From positions 3,350,501-3,414,500 of the forward strand of contig OX485808.1 in NCBI GenBank assembly GCA_950295325.1: a DNA stretch of 64,000 bases, written 5' to 3'. The DNA is from Polytrichum commune. Its lineage: Eukaryota > Streptophyta > Polytrichopsida > Polytrichales > Polytrichaceae. A program made the position numbers and the translations under genes. Below are positions 22,459 to 35,949 of this stretch, one piece after another. The stretch's first letter is position 1. Every line of letters begins with the position of its first letter. Below the pieces are notes generated by a model. That model was not told the DNA's origin and searched no databases. It saw only the letters and a program-made list of their open reading frames with translations.

Positions 22459-25400
22459 ATTCTGTGAGCCATCGTCTTGGGAAATGATGCTTTCTTAGAT
22501 GATTCTGTGTTCAAGGTCATATATGAGTTTCATGGAGGCATTTTAGTACAGGTACGTATCCTTTTCTTTATCAGGGCATAGCAGAAAGTAGGGCACTATA
22601 TAATCTCCCATGCAGCTACTAACAGCAGACTTGATAGAGTACCAATTTATAGTATTATCTGATCTTTCTCTTTTTCAACTTTGTCAAGATAGGTCATCCA
22701 CATAACTTAGTTTCTGTGAGGTACTGATCCGGTGGCCAAGCATATTTCATGCTGTGTATAAATTGTTGTGATGATTATTCACTACAACTGTATAGAAACA
22801 TCAGGGCTTACTCCACAAACAAACATTTTCTGTAAAGCTATGTGTGGGTTTGTTTGAGGACAGTTTTCAGTGTTAAGGTAGAAGTGCCCAATTCTGCCAC
22901 TTCACAATTCCAACACCTTTTTTTGGGCCCTTCACGGGCAACGATTTTCCCTTAATTAGTTCACACCCCCATACAATTATTTTAGTCTTGTTAGAATTCA
23001 TGATGGGTGGAAAAAGATTCTATTATTACATGTAGTCATTGTATCGCCTACTATCTAATTTAGGCAATTTGGCACGAACTTCGAGTAGTTTTGTGCTGCA
23101 ACTCCCAACTGTTTGACTTGAGTGGTTATGACCCTGATGTATCGTGGGCTATCTACTATGTCATGTGGGCTACTGTGAAGTGGGCGGTTGAATCACTCAA
23201 ATTGATTTTGTTTTCTTTTTCTTTTCTTGACCACCCAACCAATTCTTACCCAATTGTATATATAATTTGCAGAATGGATTATTATACAATTATTATGTAA
23301 TTATTATATACTAGCAATATTATGGAAATTCCATACAACATCATAGATTTCAAGCAAATACATGCATGTGTCAATTCACCGTTACCACAACTACAAGATT
23401 GGAAGACACATAGATACAATATTAGATACAAGTGAGTGGTGAGAAGTATTGCTTTGTGCACAACTTGGGTGCACATGACTATTTTTGAAGGGCATGCACT
23501 TGCTTCATCACACCTAATGGCATGTGTTCCCAACTACAAGGTTCTATCCTCTCGCAATCACCAATGTGACTGAAGGTCTATCTCCACATGGCTTTACCAA
23601 ATAACCAAAGTCTTCCTAAAAATTGGGTAAAGCTCTCTTGGTTATGGTGGAGGCATCTAGCTATTCCAGTGCACCTATAAGAACTTGCTCCGAAGATTTT
23701 CAAATAGGTTTTAGTTAAGTAGCTTTCACACATGTTAATTGTTTTATCTATGAGCAATGACATGTTGGATAAATTTTGTCTCATCTCCCAAATGCCTTAT
23801 CACTCATCTTACAATTGATTTTTGTTGATGGAGCTCCTTGTGCCCTTACAACTAAGACAAAAACCAACCAATCCCAAGGGCTGGAGGCCACACTTTTAGA
23901 GGTCCTAAATTCTCGCCTCTTCTCTAGGTACCGATGGGAAGGTCAGTGCTTGAAGTTTAAAGCCTCCATTTTTAAACCATGGTACATCCTTTGCCAACTA
24001 GGATAGGGACTAGATAACATCCATGGTGAGAAGGCTATGTTTTTAGAACGAACTTCTAGGCTCAGCTTAAATCAGGTGGGAAGCGGGCATAAGGATCAAA
24101 TGAGGTTTGTGACTTTGAACATTTCTACAAATATTAGATGTGCTTTGATCCATGTGATCTTAGTTTTATTGTGCTCATAATGTAATTGCTTGTCCAAATA
24201 AATCATTGGATAACTTTTCTGGGTGAAAATAAAGGATAGTAGTCCTCAAAGTGTCCATCATAGGTGCTCCTACCTTATATGCTTCACAAGCAGTTGTTAC
24301 GTTTTGGGGAAGCTTGGTTGATAATTGATTTCAAATTATATGCATTGAAAGAGCTTCTTTGTTATGTCATCAACCCTGAAGAGAAATGATATCCATTCCT
24401 AATTTTTATGAGCACCGAAGAACTTTGAACTGGTGGTCTTCCGAAGCACTCAGTAGTATATTCCACTCTGGTCTTCAACAATTATCAGAATTGACAATAT
24501 TGACTCTCTCCATACAACACTCACCATGTGTGAATTGAATATTGGCAATTTACTTTCTCTCAACACTCGCAACATTAACATCTGGCATGTAGAGAAAGTA
24601 ATACAGCCCGAATGTTGTAGAAAGAAGAGACTACCAACAAACTTGTTTTCTCAAGTTTCCTTTATGGACTCTGGAGGACTGTTACAAAATAGTCAGACTA
24701 CCTGTCAACTTGGAATGATGGATTGCTCACAGCAAAACCCCCAGTATCTTGAAACCTGCCTCCAATCACCAAGTCTGTACAGTCTCTGGTGTATATACAG
24801 TGGTTCATGATCCAGCACAATCCCATTTCAACTCTTTTCAGCTTTTGGTTGCAGAAGATCGGAACGCCATTACCAGGATTGCAAAGAGGACCTGGACTAG
24901 CAATGCAAGGACAACAATGCCCGATGCTGCTTTTCCATTAAGATTGCTGCAGCTGCGGACCACTTTCTCCACCCACTGTGCACATGATCCATTTAACAGG
25001 AAGTCAGTTCTGATTGTTGAGCAAGAACCAGCTGAGCTATTCTTTAATTCAATGGGGGTTTTCAGCGGGAGTTGGTCCCCTATGATATTACACTGTTTGT
25101 TTTACATACAAAATCAATAATTTCTTTCCACTTGTGGTGCCTGCTCAGAGGTAGTGTCTGAATTGGACTAAAAGAGCAATGGTTCATTGACATGCCGAAA
25201 TGAGTTCAACCCACAATGAACTGAAATAGAATGTTATTTGTTCAAACCCCCACACTACTCCAAGCATCCACTTAAAACTTACCGAGACCAAACATAGAAG
25301 GTCTTGTATGCAAAACAACCAACTCCCAACCAAAAGTCATGTTGAATTAAAGAATAACTTTAAAATGTTAATCCTTCACCACAACAGGAACCATTCTTAA

Positions 25401-25531
25401 CCGCTTCAAGAAATCCATGATGCAGAGCATTTCTTACATGATTAAGATGGCATCCTAAGAAAGTCTCTCCTTGCCATGGGAAGGTGATGCATCAACATAC
25501 AAGTAGAGACACCTGACCAAACTTCCAGGAC
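22459..25531. other. Intergenic between convergent genes; exon-like patch near 24.85 kb
   Basis: This is the 3' side of the 20.4-kb gene followed by AT-rich sequence. At 24843-24940 a polypyrimidine run and TTGCAG are followed by an open stretch on the + strand reading KIGTPLPGLQRGPG and LAMQGQQCPM, which looks protein-like. I could not connect it to a gene. It may be a remnant or an exon of something unrecognised. Confidence 0.35.
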
Positions 25532-27949
25532 TCATAAGGTTTGTAGAAAAGTGACCTCTTTTACAGCCACGTATGTTGAAAATTTGCGAGGAAGGTTACG
25601 ATCAGCTCGCTGCAAAGCAAACTCCACCATCTCCAGTAAGATCAGATCGTTTACTGGGCAATCGTCACCTTCTTCCACGAACCTACCAGTGTGTGCTGTT
25701 GCAAAACACTCTCCATAGCTTTAGAATTGAAATTCGATAAATTGTAATAAAGAGAACCATGCACATTGAAGTGAATCCCTTTGCAATAACAAATCAACCC
25801 TGTGAACACGTCCATCTGGCTTTCTCCAGATGTGCAAGATGCATACCTGAATATTCAAAAATGTAGTCAACAGCAGGAACTCCCAGCTGCTCCCCCAGAT
25901 AAATGCGTGTCTCCAGCCGATCATTGTCACTTTTCAGCAAATCCCCATGTGTCATCACTACCACAGGCCTGGCATCTGCATTCCAAGTTAGAAATTGGTG
26001 AGTGCCCTTCACAATTTCCACTTAGATTAAAATCCATTTGTCTCTACATAACATGGAAGTGAGGTTTTGAACATGTTTTTGAGAACAGAAGAATACATTC
26101 TATCCAAGAAATGATCATCCGGAGGCAGTGATTACCATTGAAGGACATGAAGGGGAATTTGAATAGTCTCCGTAAATTGTCACGGGGCGTGTGGTCACCA
26201 TCTTGAGGCGTCAGGTACATCTTGTGCACAGAAAGTGCATTAACTACAAAGATGACAAAGTTGACAGACCTCCTCTTGCTAAGCTTATGATGACCATGCC
26301 TTCCCTTGTTTTCCACTGCCTGCTTCACTTTGTCGCTGTCACAGTCCCTGCAGGAGGCCATCTCTGCCCGTCAATCCTACATCACATCCACCTAGGTATA
26401 GAACAGACAAGTTACTTTTTCTAACTGTTTCCAGCAAAGATTAAATGGGGAGAGCCCTACACAGCAAGACTACATACTCTCGAATCCATTTGTGTAGAGA
26501 GTGGTCTCAAACCGGCCATCTCCACCCCATGCACATCATTCCATAATTACAAAACTAAGTGGAAAAATGAAAAATTGAGAGAATAAAAAGAAAAGCAAGC
26601 TAATGTACCTGGTCACCATCTGGTTATGGCGCACCCCATGAACCATCCAATCTTCAAGACATGTCAGAGCTTCCTGTGTTGCCACCTCTGAGATGCCACG
26701 GCTGTCGAACACACATATGTTATTGCTTTTCTCGCACAACGCATACTCATTCAAGAAATATGTACCATTCTCGCCTGCATCACCTGCTCAATCCCAAAAA
26801 GAACCCAGTCCTTCAATTCTCTACATTTTCAGCAAATCTTTTGATCAAGCACATTGTAATGATTTACACCTTATTCAAGGAGGAACATTCTTACCCTAGG
26901 TTGACTATCCATACATAAAAACATCATACAGCTTGCATGGAATTCATCTACAATCATTATGCTATGTTTTAGCATGTGTAATTTGTGTACAATGCTAAAT
27001 GTACCAATCAGAGAATTCAATTGCATCACCAATCATAATCATCTCTCCATGACATGCTATGTTGGTAGAAGCAGAAGAGAATAATCATCAATTAAGACAA
27101 TGCTGATTAATCTCAAGCACTACAATGAGTCACTATATTATGTAAAAACAATTCAATGAATTTTATGGGGATTTAAGAGTTAGCTGGGTAGACCGCAAAC
27201 TTGTGCTCTGTCAAAGTCATTTGTCTTTTTGTTCAGCACACGAATAAGATTATTGACTAATGTGCTCTTGCCGGCTCCCATTGCCCCCACCAGCAATAGT
27301 GTTGTGACCTCAGGAATTGCAACCTCGCTCTTCTTCGACCCTCCTGCCTCCAGATAATAATCTCCTGGCTTATACCTGAAACAGAATCAGCGCTAATGTG
27401 CTCAGCTCTGAAAACATGTTACCACCTTGACCAGTTGTGCTTTCACAAAACTTTTATGATTTAAATCACTGCTCACCGCTGTTTTGCAAGGCCCTTCAAC
27501 TGCATCGTCCTTTTAGAAAGAAGAGGGTACTATTGCAATATAATTCAAGGAATGCAAGAAACTACATAACTTCTTGTTCAAATATAAAGAGAAAATTCGA
27601 AGTTAACAAAGCCTACACAACATAATCTGAGTCCACAATTTCCACACAGAAATGAAGTGACGAGTGTGCATAGAAACAAAGGGTAATCAAGGTGAGGTAA
27701 CTGAAGCAGAATCTGCAACTCTTAACAACTGTCTTACTTTTGAAGCCTCATCCGCACTTCCTCAATATTCTTGGCTCTTTTTTCAAAAGACTCTTTCTGC
27801 AATGTGATCTTTTTCTTCAAATCACTCTTCATTATGTCATACTCCGAAGGAGCTTCTGCATATTGTTGAATCACTCCTGGAGCACTGTCTTCATAATCTA
27901 CAGAACTTCTCCCCTCACTATTCTCCTCATTCTCCGAACCTGACGCCAT
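25532..27949 (-). CDS. P-loop GTPase-like protein, six coding exons, about 359 aa
   Basis: Exons on the - strand are 27949-27738, 27375-27194, 26774-26609, 26347-26136, 25975-25847 and 25710-25532. They sum to 1080 nt and phases match at every junction. The product has an acidic N-terminus, a charged helical stretch (KITLQKESFEKRAKN), then a Walker A/G1 loop GAMGAGKST at residues 101-109. It continues with a G3-like DSRG at 155-158 after a hydrophobic strand (NICVFDSRG) and a G4-like THGD at 266-269 after VVVM. This order is that of TRAFAC-type GTPases, with interferon-induced IFI44-like proteins as one conceivable comparison. Most likely it is a cytosolic nucleotide-binding protein; no transmembrane segment is seen. 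The last acceptor (GGAG before 25710) is weak but is the one that keeps frame. A 5' leader exon with ATG at 29846 and donor at 29821 would extend the N-terminus in frame through GEGNVGVGEDW. Confidence 0.8.
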
Positions 27950-29950
27950 TGGCGCACTCCAATCTTCTCCCACCCCTACGTTTCCTTCTCCTGTTACACC
28001 AGAAAAGGAATATATTACATAAAACTCACATAGAGCTGGTATGTTATCTTTACATCCTGAAGGGGCATGCCCATCTACACAAACCCAGTAATTCTTGGAA
28101 TACAGAGAGACTACGGAAAAAGGGACATCAACTGCGGCAGATATACATCAATACCATGCCTTTATACAACCAGATTCCAGAGCTAACGTTAAGACATAGT
28201 ATCGGTACAGGGAACCTGGTAACAAACCCTGAGGTGTTTCATTTATCAGTGTCCACAAGTGATCTTAGTAATCAAGCAAGGACTGTCGAAATTAGCAGAA
28301 ACCAAAGGACCCTGTCTCCAATTACTCAGGTATTTTCAACACGAGAATAAAGGGAACTAGGAGCGAAAAGGAAAAAAACCTCGTCAGCTATCAAAGATCG
28401 GAAGGAATGAAGAGCTCAAAGTGCCTAACTCGACCCCCATTTAGGGTCATTCTGAAGCTACACTACATGTGACAATATCAGAGACTTGGGCATCTGCTCT
28501 CCTTGTTGCCATATCATGTACGTTTTTTGTCTGAGAATATAAATAGCTCCCACCGACAACAAAAGATTCAACAGTAAAAGCAATGAAATGGTAGCTCCTA
28601 ACAGACAATTACATGAATTGAGGGCGACCATCAAAATAAGGTATCAAGATTGTCCCCCTCGATAATCTTTACCTCTAAGTGATGGATAGATGTAAAGCAC
28701 AAGTAATACAAATGAGAATGTTCAACAGAAATCATATCAGCGACATTTGAAAGCACGCAATTACATATATCCACACAGAACAGCTGGGAAAGTCGAATGT
28801 AAACCTCGGCTCTACGTTCATTGCCCATGCTTCCACATTCTAAAGATACAGTAAAAGAAATGAAATGGAAGCTACACTAGATGTGAGAATGGCAGAGAGA
28901 TGTGTATCTGCTATCCTTGTTCCAGATTGCTAAAGAAGTGCAGGTCCATATCATGCATGTTTGTCTAAGAAATTACACAGCTCCCACCGACAACAAAAGA
29001 TTCACCAGCACGCTTCGAGATTATGCCAAGGAAGTTGCATTCAATTTGGCAATCCATGCATGTCTGTTAGGGAGATCGTATTGTCACATCAAATTAGCAG
29101 CAAGTACCCCTCAATTTACATAAGGGAGACTTGCTGCTACAATAACTCTCCGTAAATGCTTCTAAAGCCTATCACCCCGACATGCCCACGTAAAACCGAT
29201 CGGTTTGTAAGACCTGTTCCACTAAGGTTCATATTATTCTAAAGATTAAAAACGCAGCTCATTGGTTGAAAGCAACATAATGTCCATGATCGACACCGTC
29301 CACTGGAGGCCTATGCGACTAAGAAGAGAAGGATCAAATACTCGATGTCTTTGTGCTCAAAGCTGAATTGTTATTCCAGATAAAATATTGACGAACTTGT
29401 CCGGGTTAGGTAAGGGACAAAGGACCGTAGTGCTCAAAGTGTCGGCGAAGTGTCGGCGCTAGGGGCTTCTACCTTGTTCCGAGAAATTAAAACAGATCAA
29501 AAAAGACATCGATGCGCATGCACATAATTTTGGATTACAATAAGAATCAAAACATGCAATTTGTAACATGCAAACTACGTTGACATGCAAAGAAGCCCTT
29601 TCAATTGTTCACGTGGAAACAGCCAACACGATCGCCTCCACAACGAGGAAAGGAAAACAAAAGAAGAGATTCTCCGAACTTCTCCCAATTCAATCCTCTC
29701 CACCTTGCGAACGAACTCTCAAACTATGCACGCATTCACAAGAACGTCGCCAAAACATCCATACAAAATTACAAACAAATTGAGCAAAAAATCCAGAAAA
29801 TCGTGTGACGAGGATGCGAACCTCCTCCCATCCTCCGACTCTTCATGAAGCCTCCACAAATACTCTGCCCGATTTCAAAATTCAGTGCGCGATCTCTTCT
29901 GCCTCGAATCGCACTCAAGTTGGCAAAGGCAAGAAGACAGACCTTCTCCC
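27950..29950 (-). other. Probable first intron and 5' exon of the GTPase-like gene
   Basis: The second exon continues to an acceptor at 27991 (GTGTAACAG) and stays open upstream of the ATG at 27949. A stretch at 29846-29822 (ATGAAGAGTCGG.., donor GGAG|GTTCGC) could join it in frame and add about 14 residues. The alternative is that the 5' exon is untranslated and translation starts at 27949. The roughly 1.8 kb between them shows no other gene. Confidence 0.4.
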
Positions 29951-30059
29951 ATATTCGACAAGCTCAAGTGACCCGCCGGCAATCGGATGAAATACATCCA
30001 ACTTCCGTCTACTGTGGGATATTTCTGTACATTAGTCACTGAAAGTCGGTGTTCACTAA

Positions 30060-30350
30060 GGGCCCGTTCACACGGGTCCCAAGTCCTAAGTCCCAAGTAT
30101 GACATGGATGCCCACATGGAAACACTTTCTAGAAGTGAGGCTTGGGACTTGTGCTGAGAGTTGGGTAGAGCAAAAAATCCAGACCTAACTCTCACCACAA
30201 GTCCCATGAATATTTTTTCATAAAATAATCAAGATCCCACTTTAATGATAGTTAGCATAATTTTAATGATTTCTAAAGGCCCAAAAGTTGAGACTTTGTC
30301 TGTATCTTGGGACTTGCTAACATGAGTGGGACCTCCATGTGAACCGACCC
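30060..30350. mobile_element. PIF/Harbinger (Tourist)-type MITE, 291 bp
   Basis: The left end GGGCCCGTTCACACGGG and the right end TGTGAACCGACCC are imperfect inverted repeats. Both flanks carry TAA (30057-30059 and 30351-30353), the 3-bp target duplication typical of this superfamily. There is no coding capacity. It sits about 200 bp upstream of the putative 5' exon of the - strand GTPase-like gene, so it lies in or near that promoter. Confidence 0.78.
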
Positions 30351-30353
30351 TAA

Positions 30354-32450
30354 TTATGGTACACATACCTATTTTCCATAAACCCTCGATCTTAATATAT
30401 AGAGTGTCCTAAAGCCGTGAAGTTTCACACATGTTATGTTGTCCTCACATTCGTAGTGATGGAAAAAAGTAAGCAAAGAGGGCACATATTCCTGATTGGC
30501 AATGTACAAGGTACCGGAATTTCAATTAGGGTGGGAATGAACTTCGATCAAGCCGGAACCAATAATGTTAAGACACATGTCCTAGTTTTGAGTGCTAAAG
30601 TAAGGAGGAATGAGCAGTTAAAATGAGCGGTTCTGGCAAACTCAAGACATTGGTAATATGTTTGGGCCAACTTTTGGCTTCAAAAACTCACAGTAATTAC
30701 AATTCAAGGAATAAAATTATTGAAAAAATTGCAGTCCTCTTGGTCTCTATCTTCCTACATGGGAAAATTTTGCACCACCTTATACTTCTTCATATTCGGC
30801 GCAAAATCTCTTAAGTGATTGGTTATGGGTGCCTCTACTTCATTGGTTTCCTTGAAAAGGGCACTGATCGTACTCAAGTTTTCGTCTCCTATTGGAAATA
30901 AGTTGACCTATGCTCTGAGTATGGGTAGGGAGAGAAGCTTGCCTTTGGAAATTAACGGCAATTACAAAACTGTAAAAATAAATTGTGACCTTTTTGTTAA
31001 ACGTTGTTATATCAATTTCTAGATATGTGAAAAAAATACTCCCATATCACACTCGTACTACACTTATGCATAATTGCTTACAAATAACGGAAGTGGGTTT
31101 GTCTACCTTAATTTACAACACCTCGGAGGTTTGGGAGTGGAGTATTGGAAACATGTCCTCGTTCAAGGTCGTTACATTTTTATTTATCCCAATTTAACCC
31201 TTATTAATCCCTTCTCTATGAAGGATGTTTGAGCCCCCACGCGTGAAAGGTCTAGTTTCCGGGGGGGGGGGGGGGCTAGCAAAAAGCATAGTAACTGTGT
31301 GCAATAAAATTTATGGTCTAATACATCAATTGTTGGAAAATTTTCTAAAATATTTACATATATTTATGGGGTGCTCTAGGTGTGTGAAGCATTATTAAAT
31401 GTAATATAACATTTGACATAACATTGTAAAACTACCTAAGTGATACATATAACCACCATGGAAATAAAGGGCTAGATATGAAAAGTCATATACCTTGCAT
31501 TTCAATTATGGAGGACGGGAAGAATAATTGTTGATTTTTTTGTGAAGAATCGAGGGATGGGGGGAAATCACTTGTGAAATTATCACCCCCGAAGGATTCT
31601 AGATCATGGTTTCATTATTCTCTATATTTGAAAGAGCTTCAACCCAACGAACGGGGCTTATAGTTTATCATATAGTTTAAGGACTTTGGTGATTTGAAGA
31701 CCTTTTTAGCATATAAGTAAGATAAGATACCATTATTAATACTTGCACAAAGACATCATGTTCTAAACCCCTAAGTGCCAGATGGGTCCCATAGCTTGAA
31801 TTATAATACAGAAAGAAATAGTTGTTGCCCCCAAATGGGCTCTGGAAATCAAATCACAACGTCATGGTTGCAAGATAGTGGATGAAATTGACCTCCCACA
31901 AAACTTGGAGGGAATCCAACCATGAGCCTTTGAGATTATGGGAATGATGTCGCCAACATGGTAATTCTGAAAATCACTTGGCACATAAAAATATCACATA
32001 TGTTGTTTTTTCGAATACAAGGAAGCTTGGCTTGAATTGGTCTTTGGAGGCAGCTTTTTGCCAAGTACAACTTATTCCAAAGTTCAAGTGCGATCTATAA
32101 GACTAAAAATTGAGTCGGCCTTGAAATAAAATGCCACATGTGAATGTGACGTTTCCATGAATGCCGTAGTTTAATAGCAGGTTCATCACAAAATAATTCT
32201 AAAAATAGATTCCGATTATTTTGGAATATTATTGCCATTTTCTGCCGAATATAAAATTAATTATTTTTCAAAATTCCTAAAAAGTAAGAAATTTTTACTT
32301 CTCACTAGAATTTTACTTACAGTGGAAGCATATGTGAATTTTAAAAGAGAGAAGGTGCTCCTTTTGTAATCAAGCTCACTTACATTAGTCCACAAAGAAT
32401 ATGGGTTAAGAAGTAGCAAGACTCTAGGTGAGGCTTTTCAAATGTGTTGT
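30354..32450. other. Intergenic, no gene seen
   Basis: AT-rich. It contains a run of 15 G at about 31261-31275, flanked by a GC-rich AGCCCCCACGCG patch. Short open frames only. Confidence 0.5.
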
Positions 32451-32458
32451 ACACAAAT

Positions 32459-32790
32459 TTTTGGAGTCCAATTGAGCATAGAAGATGAAGTTTTATAGAA
32501 TTTTTTCCAACTAACAAAAGTTGAGAAATCAATCCTTCTTCCACCTCCAACAAGTTTTGTGTCAAAATAAGTCTTTATGCAAAAGATATGGACAAAACAT
32601 TGCAGCCATGTAAAGATCAAAAAATTAAAATGCGTTCATAACAGTTTTTCGGAGCTCATTTGTGCATAGAAGATCAACTTTTTGGGAATTTTGTTGGTCT
32701 AAGAAAAGTGTAGAAATCAAGTAATCTTTCACCTCCAACAAATTTTATGTCATTTGAAGACTCTATGCAAAAGTTATGCGTGTTATAAAA
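32459..32790. repeat. Diverged tandem duplication, period near 188 bp
   Basis: Two successive copies share GGAG.(C/T)CA.TT.(A/T)GCATAGAAGAT, GAAATCAA, CACCTCCAACAA.TTT.TGTCA and TATGCAAAAG.TATG. They start near 32459 and 32647. The motif order resembles sequence seen in plant LTR-retrotransposon LTRs, but no retroviral-type genes or matching LTR ends are visible. The assignment is open. Confidence 0.55.
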
Positions 32791-35700
32791 ATGAAGTCTA
32801 ACTCGGTGCTTCACCTCAAAGTTTACATATCCCATATGCATTGTTGAACACAACTCCACTCTACTTGCATAAAGCACAGAGCATTCTCAACTCTTCACTC
32901 ACATCTTACTTGTCATTCAATGCAAGAGAGATGTACAAGGTATAAGCTTAAATAGAAAATTAAAAATGAACTTAAGCCAAATTTTTAAAAATTAAAAGAG
33001 AAATTGTTGAAAATATGAATATACTATTATTAGGTGCCGAACCTACTTTTTGAACTTTAATTAATTATTCGAACCAACTATGAACCTACGGTACTATGTT
33101 CTCCATGTCAAGTTGGTGTGAATGAGGGACACTTTACCTTGATCATAGTCGTGGTCTCAAATTTGAACCTGAGATGGGCCTACTGAGCATGGCTATGGCA
33201 TAGGTGCTTCATTGCAATTACCATCAAGCACTGCTCCACATTTTCCTCCACCTTGTCTATGGGTTCCCACAAATGTCTATGAGTTCACCAAGGCCATGAT
33301 GTGGCATTTGGATTCCAAGAATCTATTTTGATTAATAATGTAGGTGTCTACGTGTGTAACATCTGACCCTCTTGATGGACTCATCATGATTTTGTTACCA
33401 GATGACTTTACTCGAGTGCCACAAATCCCTGGCTCCAAAAAATCAACATCTAGCATCAAAGGTATGGATGATGTCCATGTTCGAGTATCGTACATATCAA
33501 ATTTTGTTCCTTTATTAGCATTCAAAACATGACATACACATTGCATGTACATGGGTCGCTAATAAGGTGGCATTGGATTCCACGTTTTATTTTTTCAATA
33601 ATGTAAGTGTCCACATGTGTAACATTTGACAAGTCCATATAGCATGTTGTTACAACCAATTTTTATTTTTATTAAAAAATCATTTATTTTGTGCAAGTGA
33701 AAATTCTAGTATATTATATGTTAATCGAGGATATATATATATATACATATCTCATTGTGATGAACATATATTGTTATAAATACATATTTATTTCAATAAA
33801 CTATTATGTTGATGTTGTGCGATAACTTTAAAATGAGAAAAACAATCATCAAAATAAGAAGTACAATGATATTAAGAAGAAAGACCATCAATATAGTCGA
33901 TTTCAACGAATGTATCATTGGATTTTTTATTCTTTTGAATTTATGAAAATAAATCTTACTTGTCAAATGAATGTAGTTTATCATTTTATCTTATATATTA
34001 TATCTTATGATATGTACCATAATTAAAACATTAAATTGTTGTAGAAATCAATCACAATGGATCATATAATCAAACATCCACAGATAAGATATATACTTAT
34101 ATGATACCCCATGTATATATATAGATAAATATAATCAATTACTTTATTTTATTTTATTTTAGTGATTATCCAGAAGATTAAGTTCATGAATAATGATGGT
34201 AATATGTTCAAAATAAGGTAAAGTTAGGAAAAAAATTCCCAAAAAAAAATTCCATATTTGATATTCATGAGAGTAACAGAGATGGTACATTGGTTGCATT
34301 CAAGTAAATGAATTATCATGATAATTTCCAATAATAAAATTAAAACAAAAGGTTATTGTAAGTGACAAGATGAAATCAAAGGTTATCTCAAAATAAGGAG
34401 GTGAAAGATACTAGCAAATGAGAAAAAAATGTCTTTAAAATAATAGAGTTATAGTGATACTAAGAAGAAAGATCATTAAGGCCATTTTTATGAAGAAAAT
34501 ATTACCCAAAGAAATGAAGCAAATGAATTTCAAGTAGAAGAAGAGACAAATAAGACATCATGAATAAGATAAAAATTTGAATTCATATAAGTAAGAAATA
34601 TAATGCACAATATATAACAAGAGCAAGACAAACTTATAGGAACAAAATGACCTTAAAAAATCAAAATTCTCTCAAAAGAGTGAAGAGAAAAACATGGAGC
34701 ACATGAAGGTCTACAAATGGAGATACAAAACACTTTAAAAGAAGAAGAGATACAAGAAACTAGAAGATCGTTGACGGGTATTTTTTTATTAAAAAAAGAA
34801 CACTCTTTAGAAGAATGATAGCAAAAAGAATAAGAATGTGAAGATCTTAGAACAAAGAAAAATGGTGAAGAAGTGGAGCAAAGCTTGGGTGTGTCAATTA
34901 CAATGTGGAAGAGAAGGAAAACAAAACCCTATAAGTAATTCATGTAGGATGTGAAAGGAGCAAGGATATGGAGGACCCTACATGCCTGCAAATTGGTGAG
35001 TTTGCAAAGTTAACAACCTAGTGTGCAAGCTTAAGGCCTCTACCCACTTGACATTACGGGAAGGGTATTAGGGTTGAAATTACCTATTAGCAAATGGATA
35101 CTCTCACATGTGCCATGTTTTTGTGCCGAGCCTATGTGGCTGATGAGGTGGCCTAGCTAATAGTGTGCAAAAAATCTAGTATATGTCAAGTTTTACCCCA
35201 ACAAATGAAGCAAAACCACCTATTATGTAGGGACATGTCAGGTTAAAGGCCCTATTCCCATTGGCTCATCATCATAGGCTTATAATGTTAGCTAATGTCG
35301 CCATTTCTAGGCCATTAGCTAACAATGGCCTCCCTAATAGTATACATGTGAGGGAAAGTCAGTAGTCTCAAAACACATGGTGCAATCCAACAACAATGCT
35401 TGCATATGAGGGCAATCAAGAGCATGAAGCTCTTGGCCCCGGCCCCTTTATGTGATCCTCATTCCACAAGGGGACACTTCAACTTGCATGGCAAAGAGGA
35501 TCGATGTTGTTGGAGCTCTAGGATCTCCTTGGAATTTCGGTAGTGCACCTCCACATGTAGGTGGCAACATTGGACCTATAGGGTTGTTTTTTGTATTCTT
35601 TGCTTAAGTTGCATTCTCCACATTAGCTTGAATGATTGCAAGTGTGCATTATCAAAGCCCCAACCTTCCAATCTCATGCAACTCGGAGGCGTTCCTCCTC

Positions 35701-35900
35701 CAACCTTTGCCCTTGTTGTGTCTTCAATACGCTCAATGTTGGTGCCAAACTATCGGCATTTCGACAAGTGGATTGTGTTGAAGTCACCTTCAACCCTCAG
35801 CCTTAGATGGTTTAACCTGTTGCTAACCGGTTACATAAACATCATTTCTATTGGAATTAGACTTCAACCAATTCCAAAATCCTAATTAATCTCAAGGTGT
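32791..35900. other. Intergenic, very AT- and purine-rich
   Basis: A short direct repeat (about 33290-33375 and 33565-33640, both containing AATAATGTA.GTGTC.AC.TGTGTAACAT) lies at the left. From 33.7 to 34.9 kb the + strand is strongly A/G-rich with AT microsatellites. No gene or transposon end was found. Confidence 0.5.
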
Positions 35901-35949
35901 AATCTTGCATGCTAGATTTTGAGAATATTCGAGAAGAAGTCTATGGGAG

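Noticed and set aside
24526-25120. Open frames of 94 and 123 codons on the + strand
   Set aside because: They overlap in different frames, have no consistent splice model and no recognisable domain. Only a short exon-like patch was kept as a note.
26465-26545. Exon-like stretch (reading GRFETTLYTNGF) between exons 4 and 5 of the GTPase-like gene
   Set aside because: No acceptor gives a phase compatible with exon 4, and joining exon 4 directly to exon 5 is in perfect frame.
31261-31275. Run of 15 G as a possible functional G-rich element
   Set aside because: A single homopolymer without spaced G-tracts is best read as a simple repeat or a sequencing-prone site.
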